Shown piece after piece: positions 1-8,776 of a stretch of DNA of 64,000 nt. Source of the DNA: Lachnospiraceae bacterium UBA7093. Its GTDB lineage: Bacteria; Bacillota; Clostridia; Lachnospirales; Lachnospiraceae. The stretch's first letter is position 1. Each line of letters begins with the position of its first letter. The notes under the pieces were generated by a model, which saw only the letters and a list, made by a program, of their open reading frames with translations, was not told the origin of the DNA and ran no database searches. The DNA is taken from assembly GCA_002492465.1 (NCBI GenBank), contig DKYT01000022.1:93248-157247 (forward strand), read 5' to 3'. Position numbers and translations under genes: made by a program.

Positions 1-313
1 CCAGCTCTTCCCTTGCCTGGTTTTCCTGATATGCCTTTTGCACCTTTTGCGTGTATTCCTGAAACTGCTGTCTTTTGTATACCTCCTCCTGCCTGCTTTC
101 CTCTTCCGCCAAAACTTTTCTTCCCATCCTCCATAAGTCCGTATTCATAACGCTGATGGGACCGGGCAGAAGCATACCGGGCATGAGAAGCCGCACTGCC
201 ACAAACAGCCAAAGAGAATACATAAAAACAGGGCTGACCTTTTTTTGAAATACTTTTCTGATCAGCAAAACGCCAAGAATCATCAAAGAAGAAACGATGG
301 TTTTGGTCATCAT
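1..313 (-). CDS. BlaR1/MecR1-like M56 membrane peptidase, N-terminal part (cut by window edge)
   Basis: Partial gene; only about the first 104 residues are inside the window. The start ATG at 313 follows a GGCGGTGATAGG ribosome site, 4 bases past the stop of the BlaI-type gene. The visible protein begins MMTKTIVSSLMILGVLLIRK, a first membrane helix, then a second hydrophobic stretch (VFMYSLWLFVAVRLLMP) with the LW..V..R.L.P pattern typical of the BlaR1/MecR1 membrane domain, then a charged, Gln/Glu-rich loop. The zinc protease motif would lie outside the window. The family senses a cell-wall signal and inactivates the paired BlaI repressor by proteolysis. The call rests on the N-terminal pattern plus the neighbouring repressor. 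Confidence 0.75.
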   Translation of the reverse strand, partial: MMTKTIVSSLMILGVLLIRKVFQKKVSPVFMYSLWLFVAVRLLMPGMLLPGPISVMNTDLWRMGRKVLAEEESRQEEVYKRQQFQEYTQKVQKAYQENQAREEL

Positions 314-317
314 CCTA

Positions 318-731
318 TCACCGCCTTTCCTCTTTTCCGTCCTTTTGTATCGCCGCGTCTTTTTCCGCCCTGCGAAGAACTTCCCGCAGTTCCTCTATAT
401 CCTGTCTGCTCAGAGGATGATTCTCCACAAAAGCGCTCATCAGCATACCCAGACTTCCGCCATAGGTCCGCTTCAAAAAAGATTCCGTCTCCTTCAAAAC
501 AACCTCCTTCCGCTTCACCTCTGAGAAATAAAGCCTTGCCCTTTCTCCTTCCTCGTATCGGATATAACCTTTCTCCTGCATTCTGCGCAGAATCGTGTTA
601 GTGGTGCTCTTGCTCCATCCCTGCTTTTCCTTCATTTTATGTACCAGCTGCATCAGCGTTTGGGGCTGCTCCTCCCACAAAATTTCCATAACGCTCCATT
701 CTGAATTGTTTAAACTGAAATTCTCATTCAT
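318..731 (-). CDS. BlaI/MecI/CopY-family transcriptional repressor
   Basis: A 137-residue winged-helix repressor of normal family length. The N-terminal half (LNNSEWSVMEILWEEQP, then a recognition-helix region around STTNTILRRMQEKGYI) is the classic BlaI/MecI DNA-binding domain; the C-terminal half is a charged dimerisation region. The start is preceded by GGAGGAGTAAAGGT. It is followed directly by a BlaR1-type sensor gene, the usual regulator-sensor pair. Two TACA/TGTA-type operators straddle its own promoter just upstream, so autoregulation is likely. Its further targets are not visible here. Confidence 0.92.
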   Translation of the reverse strand: MNENFSLNNSEWSVMEILWEEQPQTLMQLVHKMKEKQGWSKSTTNTILRRMQEKGYIRYEEGERARLYFSEVKRKEVVLKETESFLKRTYGGSLGMLMSAFVENHPLSRQDIEELREVLRRAEKDAAIQKDGKEERR

Positions 732-782
732 ACCTTTACTCCTCCTGTGCTTCCCAACAGTTCATCCTTTTACGCCTATTAA

Positions 783-840
783 GGTTGACATTTGTAACCT
801 TATTATTTTACATTACCATAGTGTGTTACATATGTCAACC
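783..840 (-). promoter_or_regulatory. Promoter and twin operators of the BlaI/BlaR1 pair
   Basis: Minus-strand promoter with -35 TTGACA (833-838), a 17-base spacer and -10 TAATGT (810-815). Two near-identical copies in inverted orientation, GGTTGACATTTGTAACC (783-799) and GTTACATATGTCAACC (825-840), each contain the ACAxxTGT core of BlaI/MecI operators. One covers the -35 box and the other lies just past the -10 box, an arrangement suited to repression. Confidence 0.8.
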
Positions 841-854
841 TCAATGTCCGCCAC

Positions 855-890
855 AAAAAAAGTCGATTGCCTATTTCAAGGCAATCGACT
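855..890 (-). terminator. Rho-independent terminator after the creatininase gene
   Basis: Perfect 11-bp stem AGTCGATTGCC/GGCAATCGACT (861-871 and 880-890) with an 8-base loop, followed on the minus strand by six T residues (855-860). The plus strand also has TTT after the stem, so weak bidirectional action is possible. It separates the 7-gene transport/hydrolase operon from the BlaI promoter. Confidence 0.85.
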
Positions 891-899
891 TTTCTATTA

Positions 900-938
900 T
901 GATAAGCCGACTCGCAAAGCATGGCGGCGTTCGTTTAT
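900..938 (-). repeat. Short dispersed GCCG...CGGC repeat, copy 1
   Basis: Read on the minus strand it contains AACGAACGCCGCCATGCT followed by TTGCGAGTCGGCTTATC. The same sequence with base changes is found at 9509-9544 and 63964-64000. The GCCG and CGGC ends can pair, and the middle can form a small GCTY...GAGY stem. It lies between the end of the creatininase gene and its terminator. Confidence 0.7.
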
Positions 939-943
939 AATTC

Positions 944-1741
944 CTAAAGGCGTGCATATTCCTCTTCAACCGTTTTTATACCCATCTGAATAGCTGCATC
1001 CAGATAATATTTTCCAATTTCTTTGCTTGCAGTTCTCGGATCTCCCTGCACTGTCTTATCTTCATTCGGCTGATGCAAATAAGTGAAAAGATCGTTAATC
1101 CCCCACTCACAGCTTTTCAACTTTTTCTCCTCCGGAGGATAAGTAGAAAGATCCACATCGTCGGTGAGATACATAAGCGTAGAACACTCGACGCAGTTTC
1201 CGTGTCCCACCTCCGGTACAACACCGTCAGGAAGTATAAAGGAAGAGACCGAAATGATCTTACTCTCCGTTTCATTTGAAAGTTCTACACATAATCTGTT
1301 CACTGCATAGCTCTGATTTTCAGCGCCGTGACCGTTTATAATGACAATCAACTTATATTTCTGCATAATCAGCATGCGAAGAAACTCCCTGAGAACCAGA
1401 CAAAAAACGTCTTCCTTGGAGTAAAAGCTCTTCATGCCATTAGATGGAAAATCTTGTCCAACAATATACTGTGCGGTATCCTCAAATCCCATGGCATCCA
1501 GGGTTTCCGGAGACCGCTCTCTTTCTGTACCGCAAAACAAAGTTGGCATAACAACTCCTCCGGTTTGTTTTGCAAGTTCTACGGCAACATAATGTGCCAC
1601 CATGGGATCCGATCCATAGGGCATCGCCGGTCCATGCCATTCAAGAGGTCCAATAGGCAAATATGCAATACTTTTTCTCGCCTGTTCCTCCAGGATTTCC
1701 CCTGGTCTTAAATGTTCAAATTCAACTGTCCTCATACACAA
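944..1741 (-). CDS. Creatininase-family amidohydrolase
   Basis: A 265-residue protein of usual family length. Metal ligands are visible: GPLEWHG (Glu and His, about residue 33), YGSDP (Asp, about 42) and the IINGHGAENQ stretch (about 135-144), all characteristic of the creatininase fold, which binds two metal ions and opens cyclic amides or related C-N bonds. Members act on creatinine, formamidopyrimidines or peptide maturation intermediates, so the substrate cannot be read from sequence alone. It is the last gene of the LacI/ABC operon; its start lies 4 bases past the stop of the metallo-hydrolase, indicating co-translation. Cytoplasmic, no signal peptide. Confidence 0.88.
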   Translation of the reverse strand: MCMRTVEFEHLRPGEILEEQARKSIAYLPIGPLEWHGPAMPYGSDPMVAHYVAVELAKQTGGVVMPTLFCGTERERSPETLDAMGFEDTAQYIVGQDFPSNGMKSFYSKEDVFCLVLREFLRMLIMQKYKLIVIINGHGAENQSYAVNRLCVELSNETESKIISVSSFILPDGVVPEVGHGNCVECSTLMYLTDDVDLSTYPPEEKKLKSCEWGINDLFTYLHQPNEDKTVQGDPRTASKEIGKYYLDAAIQMGIKTVEEEYARL

Positions 1742-1745
1742 TCTC

Positions 1746-2612
1746 CTATATTACTGTTTTTCTGATTTTCTTCTTAGAATAAACGATATTTCCAACGATT
1801 CCGTCAATTCTCATAAGCTCTTGATTGAGCTTTGATGCACTGAAAATTTCCTGAGTATTTCCAAGAACATTACTCCTTTCAAATACCTCAGCATCATCGC
1901 ATCCGTCAAGCACCCGATTGCAGCATTCCAAAACATTTTTGGGCGTATCCTTTGGAATTTCCATATCATACTCTCCATATTCATGTGAAACCAACAAATG
2001 ATCTGTTTGAGGCAGCCAGGAAATAATTTTTTTCACCGACTGCCTGTAACTTTCTATGTCAGTCGCCTCATCTGAAAACACATAGGTAGATGGGTTACAT
2101 GCATCCCCAATGATCATGGAACGTGTTCTGTCATCATATAAGGCAGCTGTTCCGCCTGTATGACCGGGTACTTTTATTACCGTGACACATCGTCCTCCCA
2201 GTTCAAATTTTTCTTCATCATTCAAAAATTTTACTTTATGGGGCAATCCCCGGCTAAAGTCAGTTCCTGCCAGTGCTTCCGGGGGACAATACTTTTCACA
2301 CATGCTCCGACTGTAATCCAAACGCACCTTAATGCCTTGATTGCTATAAAAAAGATCCTTATCCTCCTTACAAATATATACCTCCTCGAATTCACCGGCA
2401 GCTCCACAGTGATCGCCATGACCATGGGTCAGAACAACGTCGTATGGGAGCTTTGTCAACTTTTCCACGGTCTCCCTTAAGCCTCGAAAGCCTATGCCTG
2501 TATCAATGAGAAGAGCCCTTTGGGTTCCTTCAATCAAATACATTTTGGTTACCGAAATATCCTCTATGCAGGTAATTCCATCGTAGATTCTTCTTATGTA
2601 GTAATATTTCAT
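1746..2612 (-). CDS. Metallo-beta-lactamase-fold hydrolase
   Basis: A 288-residue cytoplasmic protein. The metal-binding HGHGDH motif is at residues 63-68, followed by VPGHTGG (about 150) and GDACNPS (about 170), the standard second His and bridging Asp of the fold, then a late SHEYGE His. These enzymes use one or two metal ions to hydrolyse esters, thioesters, lactones or phosphodiesters; small single-domain members of this type are often lactonase-like. It sits between a serine hydrolase and a creatininase-type amidohydrolase, with short gaps on both sides. No signal peptide, so it acts on material brought in by the adjacent transporter. The exact substrate is unknown. Confidence 0.87.
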   Translation of the reverse strand: MKYYYIRRIYDGITCIEDISVTKMYLIEGTQRALLIDTGIGFRGLRETVEKLTKLPYDVVLTHGHGDHCGAAGEFEEVYICKEDKDLFYSNQGIKVRLDYSRSMCEKYCPPEALAGTDFSRGLPHKVKFLNDEEKFELGGRCVTVIKVPGHTGGTAALYDDRTRSMIIGDACNPSTYVFSDEATDIESYRQSVKKIISWLPQTDHLLVSHEYGEYDMEIPKDTPKNVLECCNRVLDGCDDAEVFERSNVLGNTQEIFSASKLNQELMRIDGIVGNIVYSKKKIRKTVI

Positions 2613-2624
2613 ATTTCTCCTTAT

Positions 2625-3824
2625 CTATTCGTTCCGTTCAACTGCCGCATATACGATCTGCCGGATTTTGCCACGCACCTTGAAATCCGGGGATCCCTGC
2701 ATGAAATAGACCATGTATATTCCAGCCTTTGGATCCACAAAGAAATAGGTGCCAAGGAAGCCGTCCCATCCAAATTCACCTACATTTCCATTTGAATGAA
2801 TTTCCTCAGGGTAAAGCATAACGCGCATAAGATTCCCGTAGCCATAGCCATCCAGAAGATCGTCCCACATGCAGCCACGCTGACTCTCTGTTAAATGGTT
2901 CACCGAATACATCTTTACAGTTTCACTGGACAGTACTCTTTCCCCATCCAATTTTCCACCGTTTAAAAGCATCCGTGCAAAACGACTGTAATCATCAATT
3001 GTAGAATAGAGACCTCTTCCGATCTCCGGCGCCCAGCCTCCGCCTGATGAGGTCACATAAGGCATCTCATCCAAGGGATTATCCTCGGGTGCAATTGTTT
3101 TTGCCCCAGGAATAACCACCATTTTGCCGTCCCGCGGTATCAAAATATCAGGCACATGCGTGATATCCTCTTTTGTGAGAATATATTTGGTGTGATCCAT
3201 TCTAAGAGGATCAAGAACCAGTTTTTTTACAAGCTTATCATAGGACATACCGGATGCCTTTTCCGCCACCCCGCCCAAAACATCAGCACTATAACCATAA
3301 GCCCATTGGGTTCCAGGCTGAAATGCAAGGGGTGCTGCCGCCAACCGGTCACAGGCATCAGCATAGGACATTTTGATTCCTCTTCGGAATTCCGCCAAAA
3401 TCTCCTCATATACTGTCTTTAAACCAGATACCGCCAGTTCGTTTCCGTAAATTGGATCAGGGAAAATCAGTCCGGAAGTCATATCCAACAAATTTTTCAC
3501 CTTAACCGGACAGACAGGATCAACAAGAGTTCCATTTTCTGCAACTTTTATCTTCTTAAAAGAGGGGAGGAAATCACCCACTTCATCCTTGGGGCTTAAG
3601 ATTCCCTGCTCGAAGAGCTTTTGCACTACCACAGATGTAATTGGTTTTGTCATAGAACACAGACATACCATACTATCCTCATCGATGTTGCCAAAGCAGT
3701 TCCTGTAAAGCATCCCGTTCACATTTCCGATTTCAACAGAACATCCCAAGATTTTCTCATGAGCTACCTCATTCGAAAGAAGATGTTCTAAACCTAATAA
3801 ACACTGGGAATTTAATTTCATCAT
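2625..3824 (-). CDS. Serine hydrolase of the class C beta-lactamase/esterase fold
   Basis: A 399-residue protein starting at the ATG at 3824; an upstream TTG at 3833 is in frame but lies too close to the AAGGAGG ribosome site. The active-site SxxK is visible as SMTK in CLCSMTKPITSVV (about residues 60-63), the second motif as YGYS (about 175-178), and a C-terminal GWDGFLGTYFF stretch replaces the KTG strand. This matches the beta-lactamase/EstB/DD-peptidase superfamily. No signal peptide is present, so it is cytoplasmic and more likely a catabolic esterase or amidase than a resistance enzyme. The start overlaps the end of the transport ATPase, indicating translational coupling. Confidence 0.87.
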   Translation of the reverse strand: MMKLNSQCLLGLEHLLSNEVAHEKILGCSVEIGNVNGMLYRNCFGNIDEDSMVCLCSMTKPITSVVVQKLFEQGILSPKDEVGDFLPSFKKIKVAENGTLVDPVCPVKVKNLLDMTSGLIFPDPIYGNELAVSGLKTVYEEILAEFRRGIKMSYADACDRLAAAPLAFQPGTQWAYGYSADVLGGVAEKASGMSYDKLVKKLVLDPLRMDHTKYILTKEDITHVPDILIPRDGKMVVIPGAKTIAPEDNPLDEMPYVTSSGGGWAPEIGRGLYSTIDDYSRFARMLLNGGKLDGERVLSSETVKMYSVNHLTESQRGCMWDDLLDGYGYGNLMRVMLYPEEIHSNGNVGEFGWDGFLGTYFFVDPKAGIYMVYFMQGSPDFKVRGKIRQIVYAAVERNE

Positions 3825-3825
3825 A

Positions 3826-5334
3826 TTATACAACCTCCTTAATGATATTTACCTGTGTAATCTCATCTCCGGCAAGCTCTGCCTGTGCCTTTCCATCGGC
3901 AAGGACAATACATCTATCACAAAGGGAAATAAACTCGGGCATGTCGGAGGATACAAGCACCACTGCCATACCCTTTTGGGTTAATTCATCAATAATGTCG
4001 TAAAATTCCCTTTTAGCGCCCACATCAATCCCTTTGGTCGGCTCATCCAGAAAAAGAACCTTACATTCCGTCATCAGCCATTTTGCCAGTACGACTTTCT
4101 GCTGATTTCCTCCGGAAAGATTTCCCACTCTTGTTTCCTGGGAAGGCGCCTTTATCCTCAATTTCTCGTAAAACCGTCCTGTTTCCTTCGTTTCTTTTCT
4201 TTCATTGATTGCAGGATATCCTTTAAGCTTTTTTAAACTTGCCAAAGAGATATTCTCACGAATATTCATATTGATGACCAGACCGGAGCTTCGGCGCTCC
4301 TCGGTCAGGAATGCAAGACCTGCTGCCACGGCATCTGCAGGCTTTGTAATCTGGATCTCTTGTCCCTCAATTTCAATTATCTTTTTAACGCCGTTTGTAA
4401 GCTGTCCGAAAATCGCCCCTAAAACTTCGCTTCGTCCGGCGCCTACCAGTCCGCCAAGACCAAATACCTCACCCCGGTGAACCTCAAAGGAAAGCTCGTC
4501 AATAATATTTTTGGTTGAAATATTAGGGTTTGGTATGTGAAGTTTTTTAACACTTAGCACCACCTCATCCGTGGAAACATTTTTATGGCGATACTGATTT
4601 TCAAGGTTTCGTCCCACCATTTCCTCAATCAGCTGATTCTGGCTTACCTCGTTAATCAAATGAAAGGCAACGCTTTTACCGTCGCGCAACACCAGAACCG
4701 AATCACAAAGTTCAAATACCTCATCCAGCTTGTGGGAAATGTAAAGGATCGACACCCCTTCCTTTCGCAGCTGTTCCAGAATTGCAAAGACCTGCTTAAC
4801 CTCGTTTCCGGTAAGCGCGGTGGTGGGCTCGTCCAGTACCAGAATACGGGGTTTTTTGATGATCGCCCTTAAAATACTGATCAACTGTATCTGACCGCTG
4901 TTCGTAACACTTCGAAGAATCTGCGCCGGATCAAGATCCACGCTTACCTTATCCAGAAATTCTCTTGTCATATTATACAGTTTTTTAAAATCCACAATAT
5001 ATTTTCCCCCGGGAAGGTTCCCCACCATCAGGTTTTCCGCAACGGTTGCATCCAGCATAACGTTTAATTCCTGATAAGCCATCTCGATGCCAAGCGCCTG
5101 CGCAGTGCTAATGGAATCCATCTTCACAGGCTTGCCGTCGATATGCAGTTCCCCTTCGTAGCTGCCGTAGGGATAACTGCCGGAAAGAATCTTCATAAGG
5201 GTGGATTTTCCCGCACCATTCTCTCCACAGATCCCCAGGAATTCACCCTGCTTTAATGAAAAGCTTACATTATCCAGCGCCAGGACACCGGGGAAACGCT
5301 TTGTAACGTGTTTCATTTCAAGAATTGGTTTCAT
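3826..5334 (-). CDS. Sugar ABC transporter ATP-binding protein, duplicated (RbsA/MglA type)
   Basis: A 502-residue protein with two fused ATPase domains. The first has Walker A GENGAGKST near residue 37 and Walker B ILVLDEPTT near 165. The second begins near residue 255, with a degenerate P-loop (GGLVGAGRSE), signature LSGGNQQKVVLAKWL and Walker B VLFLDEPT. This is the standard architecture of ribose/galactose-type importers. It partners with the permease and lipoprotein just upstream in transcription. Membrane-associated on the cytoplasmic face. Confidence 0.96.
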   Translation of the reverse strand: MKPILEMKHVTKRFPGVLALDNVSFSLKQGEFLGICGENGAGKSTLMKILSGSYPYGSYEGELHIDGKPVKMDSISTAQALGIEMAYQELNVMLDATVAENLMVGNLPGGKYIVDFKKLYNMTREFLDKVSVDLDPAQILRSVTNSGQIQLISILRAIIKKPRILVLDEPTTALTGNEVKQVFAILEQLRKEGVSILYISHKLDEVFELCDSVLVLRDGKSVAFHLINEVSQNQLIEEMVGRNLENQYRHKNVSTDEVVLSVKKLHIPNPNISTKNIIDELSFEVHRGEVFGLGGLVGAGRSEVLGAIFGQLTNGVKKIIEIEGQEIQITKPADAVAAGLAFLTEERRSSGLVINMNIRENISLASLKKLKGYPAINERKETKETGRFYEKLRIKAPSQETRVGNLSGGNQQKVVLAKWLMTECKVLFLDEPTKGIDVGAKREFYDIIDELTQKGMAVVLVSSDMPEFISLCDRCIVLADGKAQAELAGDEITQVNIIKEVV

Positions 5335-5351
5335 GATCCGTTCCCTCCCGT

Positions 5352-6323
5352 TTATTCCTTAGCCGAAGCGATCTTTTTCTGTCTGTAAAGGTCAAGCGCC
5401 AGCGCCAGGATCAAAATTACGCCAAAAATCAGGTTATTCCAGTAACTGGAGACACGGGTCAAAATCAAACCGTTGTCAATTTCCGCCATTAAAAAGCAGC
5501 CCAGAAGCGTACCGATTACCGTGCCCTTACCGCCGGCAATGCCTGTACCGCCGATGATAACACCACACATCAAAAGGAGCTCTGTTCCAGAACCTGCATT
5601 GGGCTGCGCGGAGTTAAAACGCGCCGCTTTAAATACTCCCACAAGGGCGGCGCAGACGCTGACCATAACATGGGAAATCATGCTGACCTTTCCAATATTG
5701 ATACCTGCCAGCTTGGCGGTTTCCCGGTTTCCGCCGATGGCATAAAAAGAACGTCCCAGCCGTGTTTTACTTAAAATAAAATGAAAGACAATGGTTATCA
5801 CAAGCGCAACTATAATCGTCCAGTAAAGCTTGGGCAGAGGTCCTCTCTGCCCAAGTGCCTTAAAGCTTTCGGGGAAATAGTTGATGCACTGACCGCCTGT
5901 CAGAAGAAGGATCAGACCGCTAAGAGCGTACTGAATGCCAAGGGTAGTGATAAAACCGGGAAGACCTACGTTACACAAAAGAACTGCCTTCAACATACCA
6001 ATCGCAAATCCGCAGGCAAGAGCTCCGAGAATTGCGAAAGGAATCGGAACCTCCATTTGAAGCAGCCATCCACATGTAATTCCCGCAAGACTGACAACCG
6101 AACCAAAGCAAAGATCCATTTCACCGCATACCATCAGGCAGGTAAGAGGCGCGGCAATTAATAAATTGTAGCTGGTTGTTCTTAAAATATCCAACAGATT
6201 ATCCGGACGGACAAACGTACTGTTCACTGCCGTTACAAGTATCATGATAAGCAGCACCATGATAAGCGCCGGCGATTCCTCTTTGTTCAAAAGTTTTTGC
6301 ATTGTTTTATTTTTCAATTTCAT
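5352..6323 (-). CDS. Sugar ABC transporter permease (RbsC type)
   Basis: A 323-residue polytopic membrane protein with about 8-10 hydrophobic helices. It contains the ICGEMDLCFGSVVSLAG-like segment (here CLMVCGEMDLCFG) and NRETAKLAGINIGKV coupling loop typical of RbsC/MglC. It probably works as a homodimer with the double ATPase encoded next. It lies between the binding-protein gene (gap about 37 bases) and the ATPase gene (gap 17 bases). Confidence 0.95.
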   Translation of the reverse strand: MKLKNKTMQKLLNKEESPALIMVLLIMILVTAVNSTFVRPDNLLDILRTTSYNLLIAAPLTCLMVCGEMDLCFGSVVSLAGITCGWLLQMEVPIPFAILGALACGFAIGMLKAVLLCNVGLPGFITTLGIQYALSGLILLLTGGQCINYFPESFKALGQRGPLPKLYWTIIVALVITIVFHFILSKTRLGRSFYAIGGNRETAKLAGINIGKVSMISHVMVSVCAALVGVFKAARFNSAQPNAGSGTELLLMCGVIIGGTGIAGGKGTVIGTLLGCFLMAEIDNGLILTRVSSYWNNLIFGVILILALALDLYRQKKIASAKE

Positions 6324-6360
6324 CCTTTTCTCCCCAAATTAATTCCCGTATTGACAGAAT

Positions 6361-7386
6361 TTATTCCAGTGTAAGACCAAGCTTTTCTGCAAATTCAGCG
6401 GCGCTCTTCGCATCCAGAATACCACAGCCTGCATCGGTGTTCTTTTCATATTCCTCGCCGTTTAATACCTTGGATGCGACCATAGCCGCCTGATAACCGC
6501 AGTTATACCAGTCCTGAATTGCCAGACGGTCGATGGTACCGTCCTTTGTTGCCTGAAGACTCTGCTGTTCATAGTCAATTCCTACTATAAACATCTCGTC
6601 CTGAAGGTTGTTCTCTTCAATATACGTAGCAACGCCCACTGTACCGGCACCGTCGCACATAATAACCGCGTTGATGGGATCCACCTTTCGAAGATCGCCA
6701 ATCAGGTTTTGCGCCTTTACGGAGTCGCCTCCAGTTTCATACTGACCTTCCACCGTGATGTTGGGGCTGTCTTTAAAATATTCGTTGATCATATTCCAGC
6801 AGTCAGTCTGGGCAACGTTAGCAAAGTGGCTGCGGATATAAACCAGATGTGCTTCATTGTCGCCTACCATTTCCTCCATTGCCTTACACTGTAACTCAGC
6901 CATAACCACTGGATCGATCATAATGGTATAATCTATAGCATCTTTCATCAATTCTTCATCGTATGCAAATTGCAAAACGGAGGTTACCACGCCCTTTTGT
7001 TTTGCTTCCCTTGTTGCGTCCAGCGCCACATCCAGGTCGGAGAGCAGAACCGCTACATTTGCCCCTTGGGTCACTGCGCTTTCATAAAGAGAAACTGCCT
7101 CCGTGTTTGACCATGCGTTAGTGCCAGGTCCCACATACTGGCTGTCCCAGCCAAGCTCCACACAGGCGTCCTCCCAGCCCTGCTGAAGCTGCGCCCAGAT
7201 AAGTCCTCCTACAGGCGCCACTAAAACTGCTTTCGTCTTTTCATCGGAACCATCTTCTGTTGTTTCAGTTGTTTCAGCCTTTTCTGTTTCCCCATTTCCC
7301 GGGGCATCATTTGACTTACTGCCGCATCCAATCATACCAAGCACCATAGCGGTACATAATGCAATTGCTAATAATCTCTTTTTCAT
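6361..7386 (-). CDS. Sugar ABC transporter substrate-binding lipoprotein (RbsB type)
   Basis: A 341-residue protein with lipoprotein signal MKKRLLAIALCTAMVLGMIGC; Cys21 would be lipidated. A Glu/Thr-rich linker (residues 30-50) leads to a periplasmic-binding-protein-like domain (KAVLVAPVGGLIWAQLQQG, later VIMCDGAGTVG and FIVGIDYE). It delivers the ligand to the permease encoded next. Fold and operon order (LacI, binding protein, permease, ATPase) are of the ribose/inositol family; the ligand itself is unknown. Confidence 0.94.
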   Translation of the reverse strand: MKKRLLAIALCTAMVLGMIGCGSKSNDAPGNGETEKAETTETTEDGSDEKTKAVLVAPVGGLIWAQLQQGWEDACVELGWDSQYVGPGTNAWSNTEAVSLYESAVTQGANVAVLLSDLDVALDATREAKQKGVVTSVLQFAYDEELMKDAIDYTIMIDPVVMAELQCKAMEEMVGDNEAHLVYIRSHFANVAQTDCWNMINEYFKDSPNITVEGQYETGGDSVKAQNLIGDLRKVDPINAVIMCDGAGTVGVATYIEENNLQDEMFIVGIDYEQQSLQATKDGTIDRLAIQDWYNCGYQAAMVASKVLNGEEYEKNTDAGCGILDAKSAAEFAEKLGLTLE

Positions 7387-7422
7387 ATTGTTTTCCCTCT
7401 TCTATTCAGTATTCCCATGCAT

Positions 7423-8406
7423 TCACATGGACTCCCGAATCATCAATTTGCTGTTTAATGTTGTTCTGTGAATTGCCTTTTCCTTTTGCTCGTCATCCAA
7501 TGCCTTCACCATGTAGTTTACGCTCAATTCCACCGCTTCCTTGACGGGAAAGGCAATGGAAGAAAGAGATGGCGTAAGATAGCTTGCCATGCTGATATTA
7601 TCTATGCTGCAGATTGCAATATCCTCCGGAATCGCCAGACCCGCTTCACAGATTGCACGGTATGCGCCGATTGCATACTGGTCGTATCCCATCAAAAAGG
7701 CTGTGGGATGATCTTTTTCCTTCAGGGCTCCCTTCATCGCAAGATATCCGCCCCGTTCGAAACGCTCTTTGTTCAGATATACCGGAATCTCTTTTTCGTC
7801 TATCTCATTCGCGCAAAAGGCTTCTTTGAACTCGCCCCGGCGAAAGCCATAATTCATCTCATCGGTCATCACACCGATTTTCTTATGACCCTTTTGCTTC
7901 AAGATCCAAATGGCTTCTTCAAGCGCCGGGACAATATCAATCCTGACACTGTCCATAAAAGAAAAATAATTTGGCGCCGGCATCAGCGCAATGATCGGCA
8001 AATGGTTATAGGCAACATATTTCTTAATGTAATCGCTCATTTTGAGAGGGGCGCAGACGATAAAAATTCCCTCGACACACCGCATCCGGCATATATCCAA
8101 AGCCTTTTTACAGCTGTCGTCATCAAAGAAAAACGGAGTATAAAGCGGCGTATATCCAATCTTGCTCAACTCACAGTCAAATTCTACCAGGATATTTGTA
8201 AAAAAGTCGCTGATCATATCCGGAATAATGATTCCAACGGTATAAGTTTTGTCCTCTTTTTTCTTCGGATGATATCCAAGCCGGAAAGCAATGTCATTGA
8301 TCCTCTGTCTTGTTGCCTCAGCGATTTCTGTATCTCCTTTAAGCGCGCGTGAAACAGTAGATACATTAACGCCAGCCTCCCTGGCAATGTCTTTTAGTGT
8401 TGTCAT
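7423..8406 (-). CDS. LacI-family transcriptional regulator of the transport/hydrolase operon
   Basis: A 327-residue regulator starting at the ATG at 8406, which has GGAGAG seven bases upstream; the longer reading to 8442 lacks a ribosome site. The N-terminus MTTLKDIAREAGVNVSTVSRALKG is the LacI helix-turn-helix and hinge. The rest is a periplasmic-binding-like effector domain (VGIIIPDMISDFFTNILVEF). It is the first gene of the operon, 37 bases ahead of the binding-protein gene, so it is likely self-regulating and induced by the imported compound. Confidence 0.94.
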   Translation of the reverse strand: MTTLKDIAREAGVNVSTVSRALKGDTEIAEATRQRINDIAFRLGYHPKKKEDKTYTVGIIIPDMISDFFTNILVEFDCELSKIGYTPLYTPFFFDDDSCKKALDICRMRCVEGIFIVCAPLKMSDYIKKYVAYNHLPIIALMPAPNYFSFMDSVRIDIVPALEEAIWILKQKGHKKIGVMTDEMNYGFRRGEFKEAFCANEIDEKEIPVYLNKERFERGGYLAMKGALKEKDHPTAFLMGYDQYAIGAYRAICEAGLAIPEDIAICSIDNISMASYLTPSLSSIAFPVKEAVELSVNYMVKALDDEQKEKAIHRTTLNSKLMIRESM

Positions 8407-8462
8407 AGAGGCACTCTCCTTTCGCAATTTTTCGGAATGCATTCTTTTTTCTTGCTAATTGG

Positions 8463-8491
8463 AGTATATTAAATCCCTATATTATTGTCAA
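8463..8491 (-). promoter_or_regulatory. Promoter of the LacI/ABC/hydrolase operon
   Basis: Minus-strand -35 TTGACA (8486-8491), a 17-base spacer and -10 TATACT (8463-8468), close to the sigma-A consensus, about 55 bases ahead of the lacI start. Upstream lies an AT-rich tract with a 9-base tandem repeat (TATATTTTG three times, near 8519-8547). Confidence 0.8.
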
Positions 8492-8555
8492 TACTGTACT
8501 GTTTTTGCGATTTATTTTTGTATATTTTGTATATTTTGTATATTTTTATTTATTA

Positions 8556-8573
8556 TGTTTCGAAATGTTTCGA
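8556..8573. promoter_or_regulatory. Candidate LacI-type operator in the divergent region
   Basis: TGTTTCGAAATGTTTCGA contains two overlapping TTTCGAAA-like palindromic cores, as in LacI-family operators. It lies between the minus-strand lacI promoter and the plus-strand acyltransferase promoter, so it could act on either. The assignment is by pattern only. Confidence 0.4.
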
Positions 8574-8684
8574 AGAAAAATATGGAAATTTTAAATTTGA
8601 TTTGATCTTTTAATTCGAGATTGCATTTATTAAACTAAGGCGCTGCAAGAGGATACCCTTTAAGCTGCCTTGGTATTCCCTCCA

Positions 8685-8713
8685 TTGAAAAAGGATGTTT
8701 TTTGTGGTATATT
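8685..8713 (+). promoter_or_regulatory. Promoter of the acyltransferase gene
   Basis: -35 TTGAAA (8685-8690), a 17-base spacer, -10 TATATT (8708-8713). Transcription would begin near 8720, downstream of the ATG at 8702, which is why the GTG at 8777 is preferred as start of the following gene. Confidence 0.75.
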
Positions 8714-8776
8714 GTAACTATTCATCCCTGCAATACCACATATTACAAAGAACCATCAGAATGTGAGGATATTTTT

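Noticed and set aside
2625..3824. Serine beta-lactamase-fold gene as a resistance enzyme controlled by the nearby BlaI/BlaR1 pair
   Set aside because: It has no signal peptide, belongs to a sugar-transport operon with its own LacI regulator and promoter, and a terminator separates it from the BlaI promoter.
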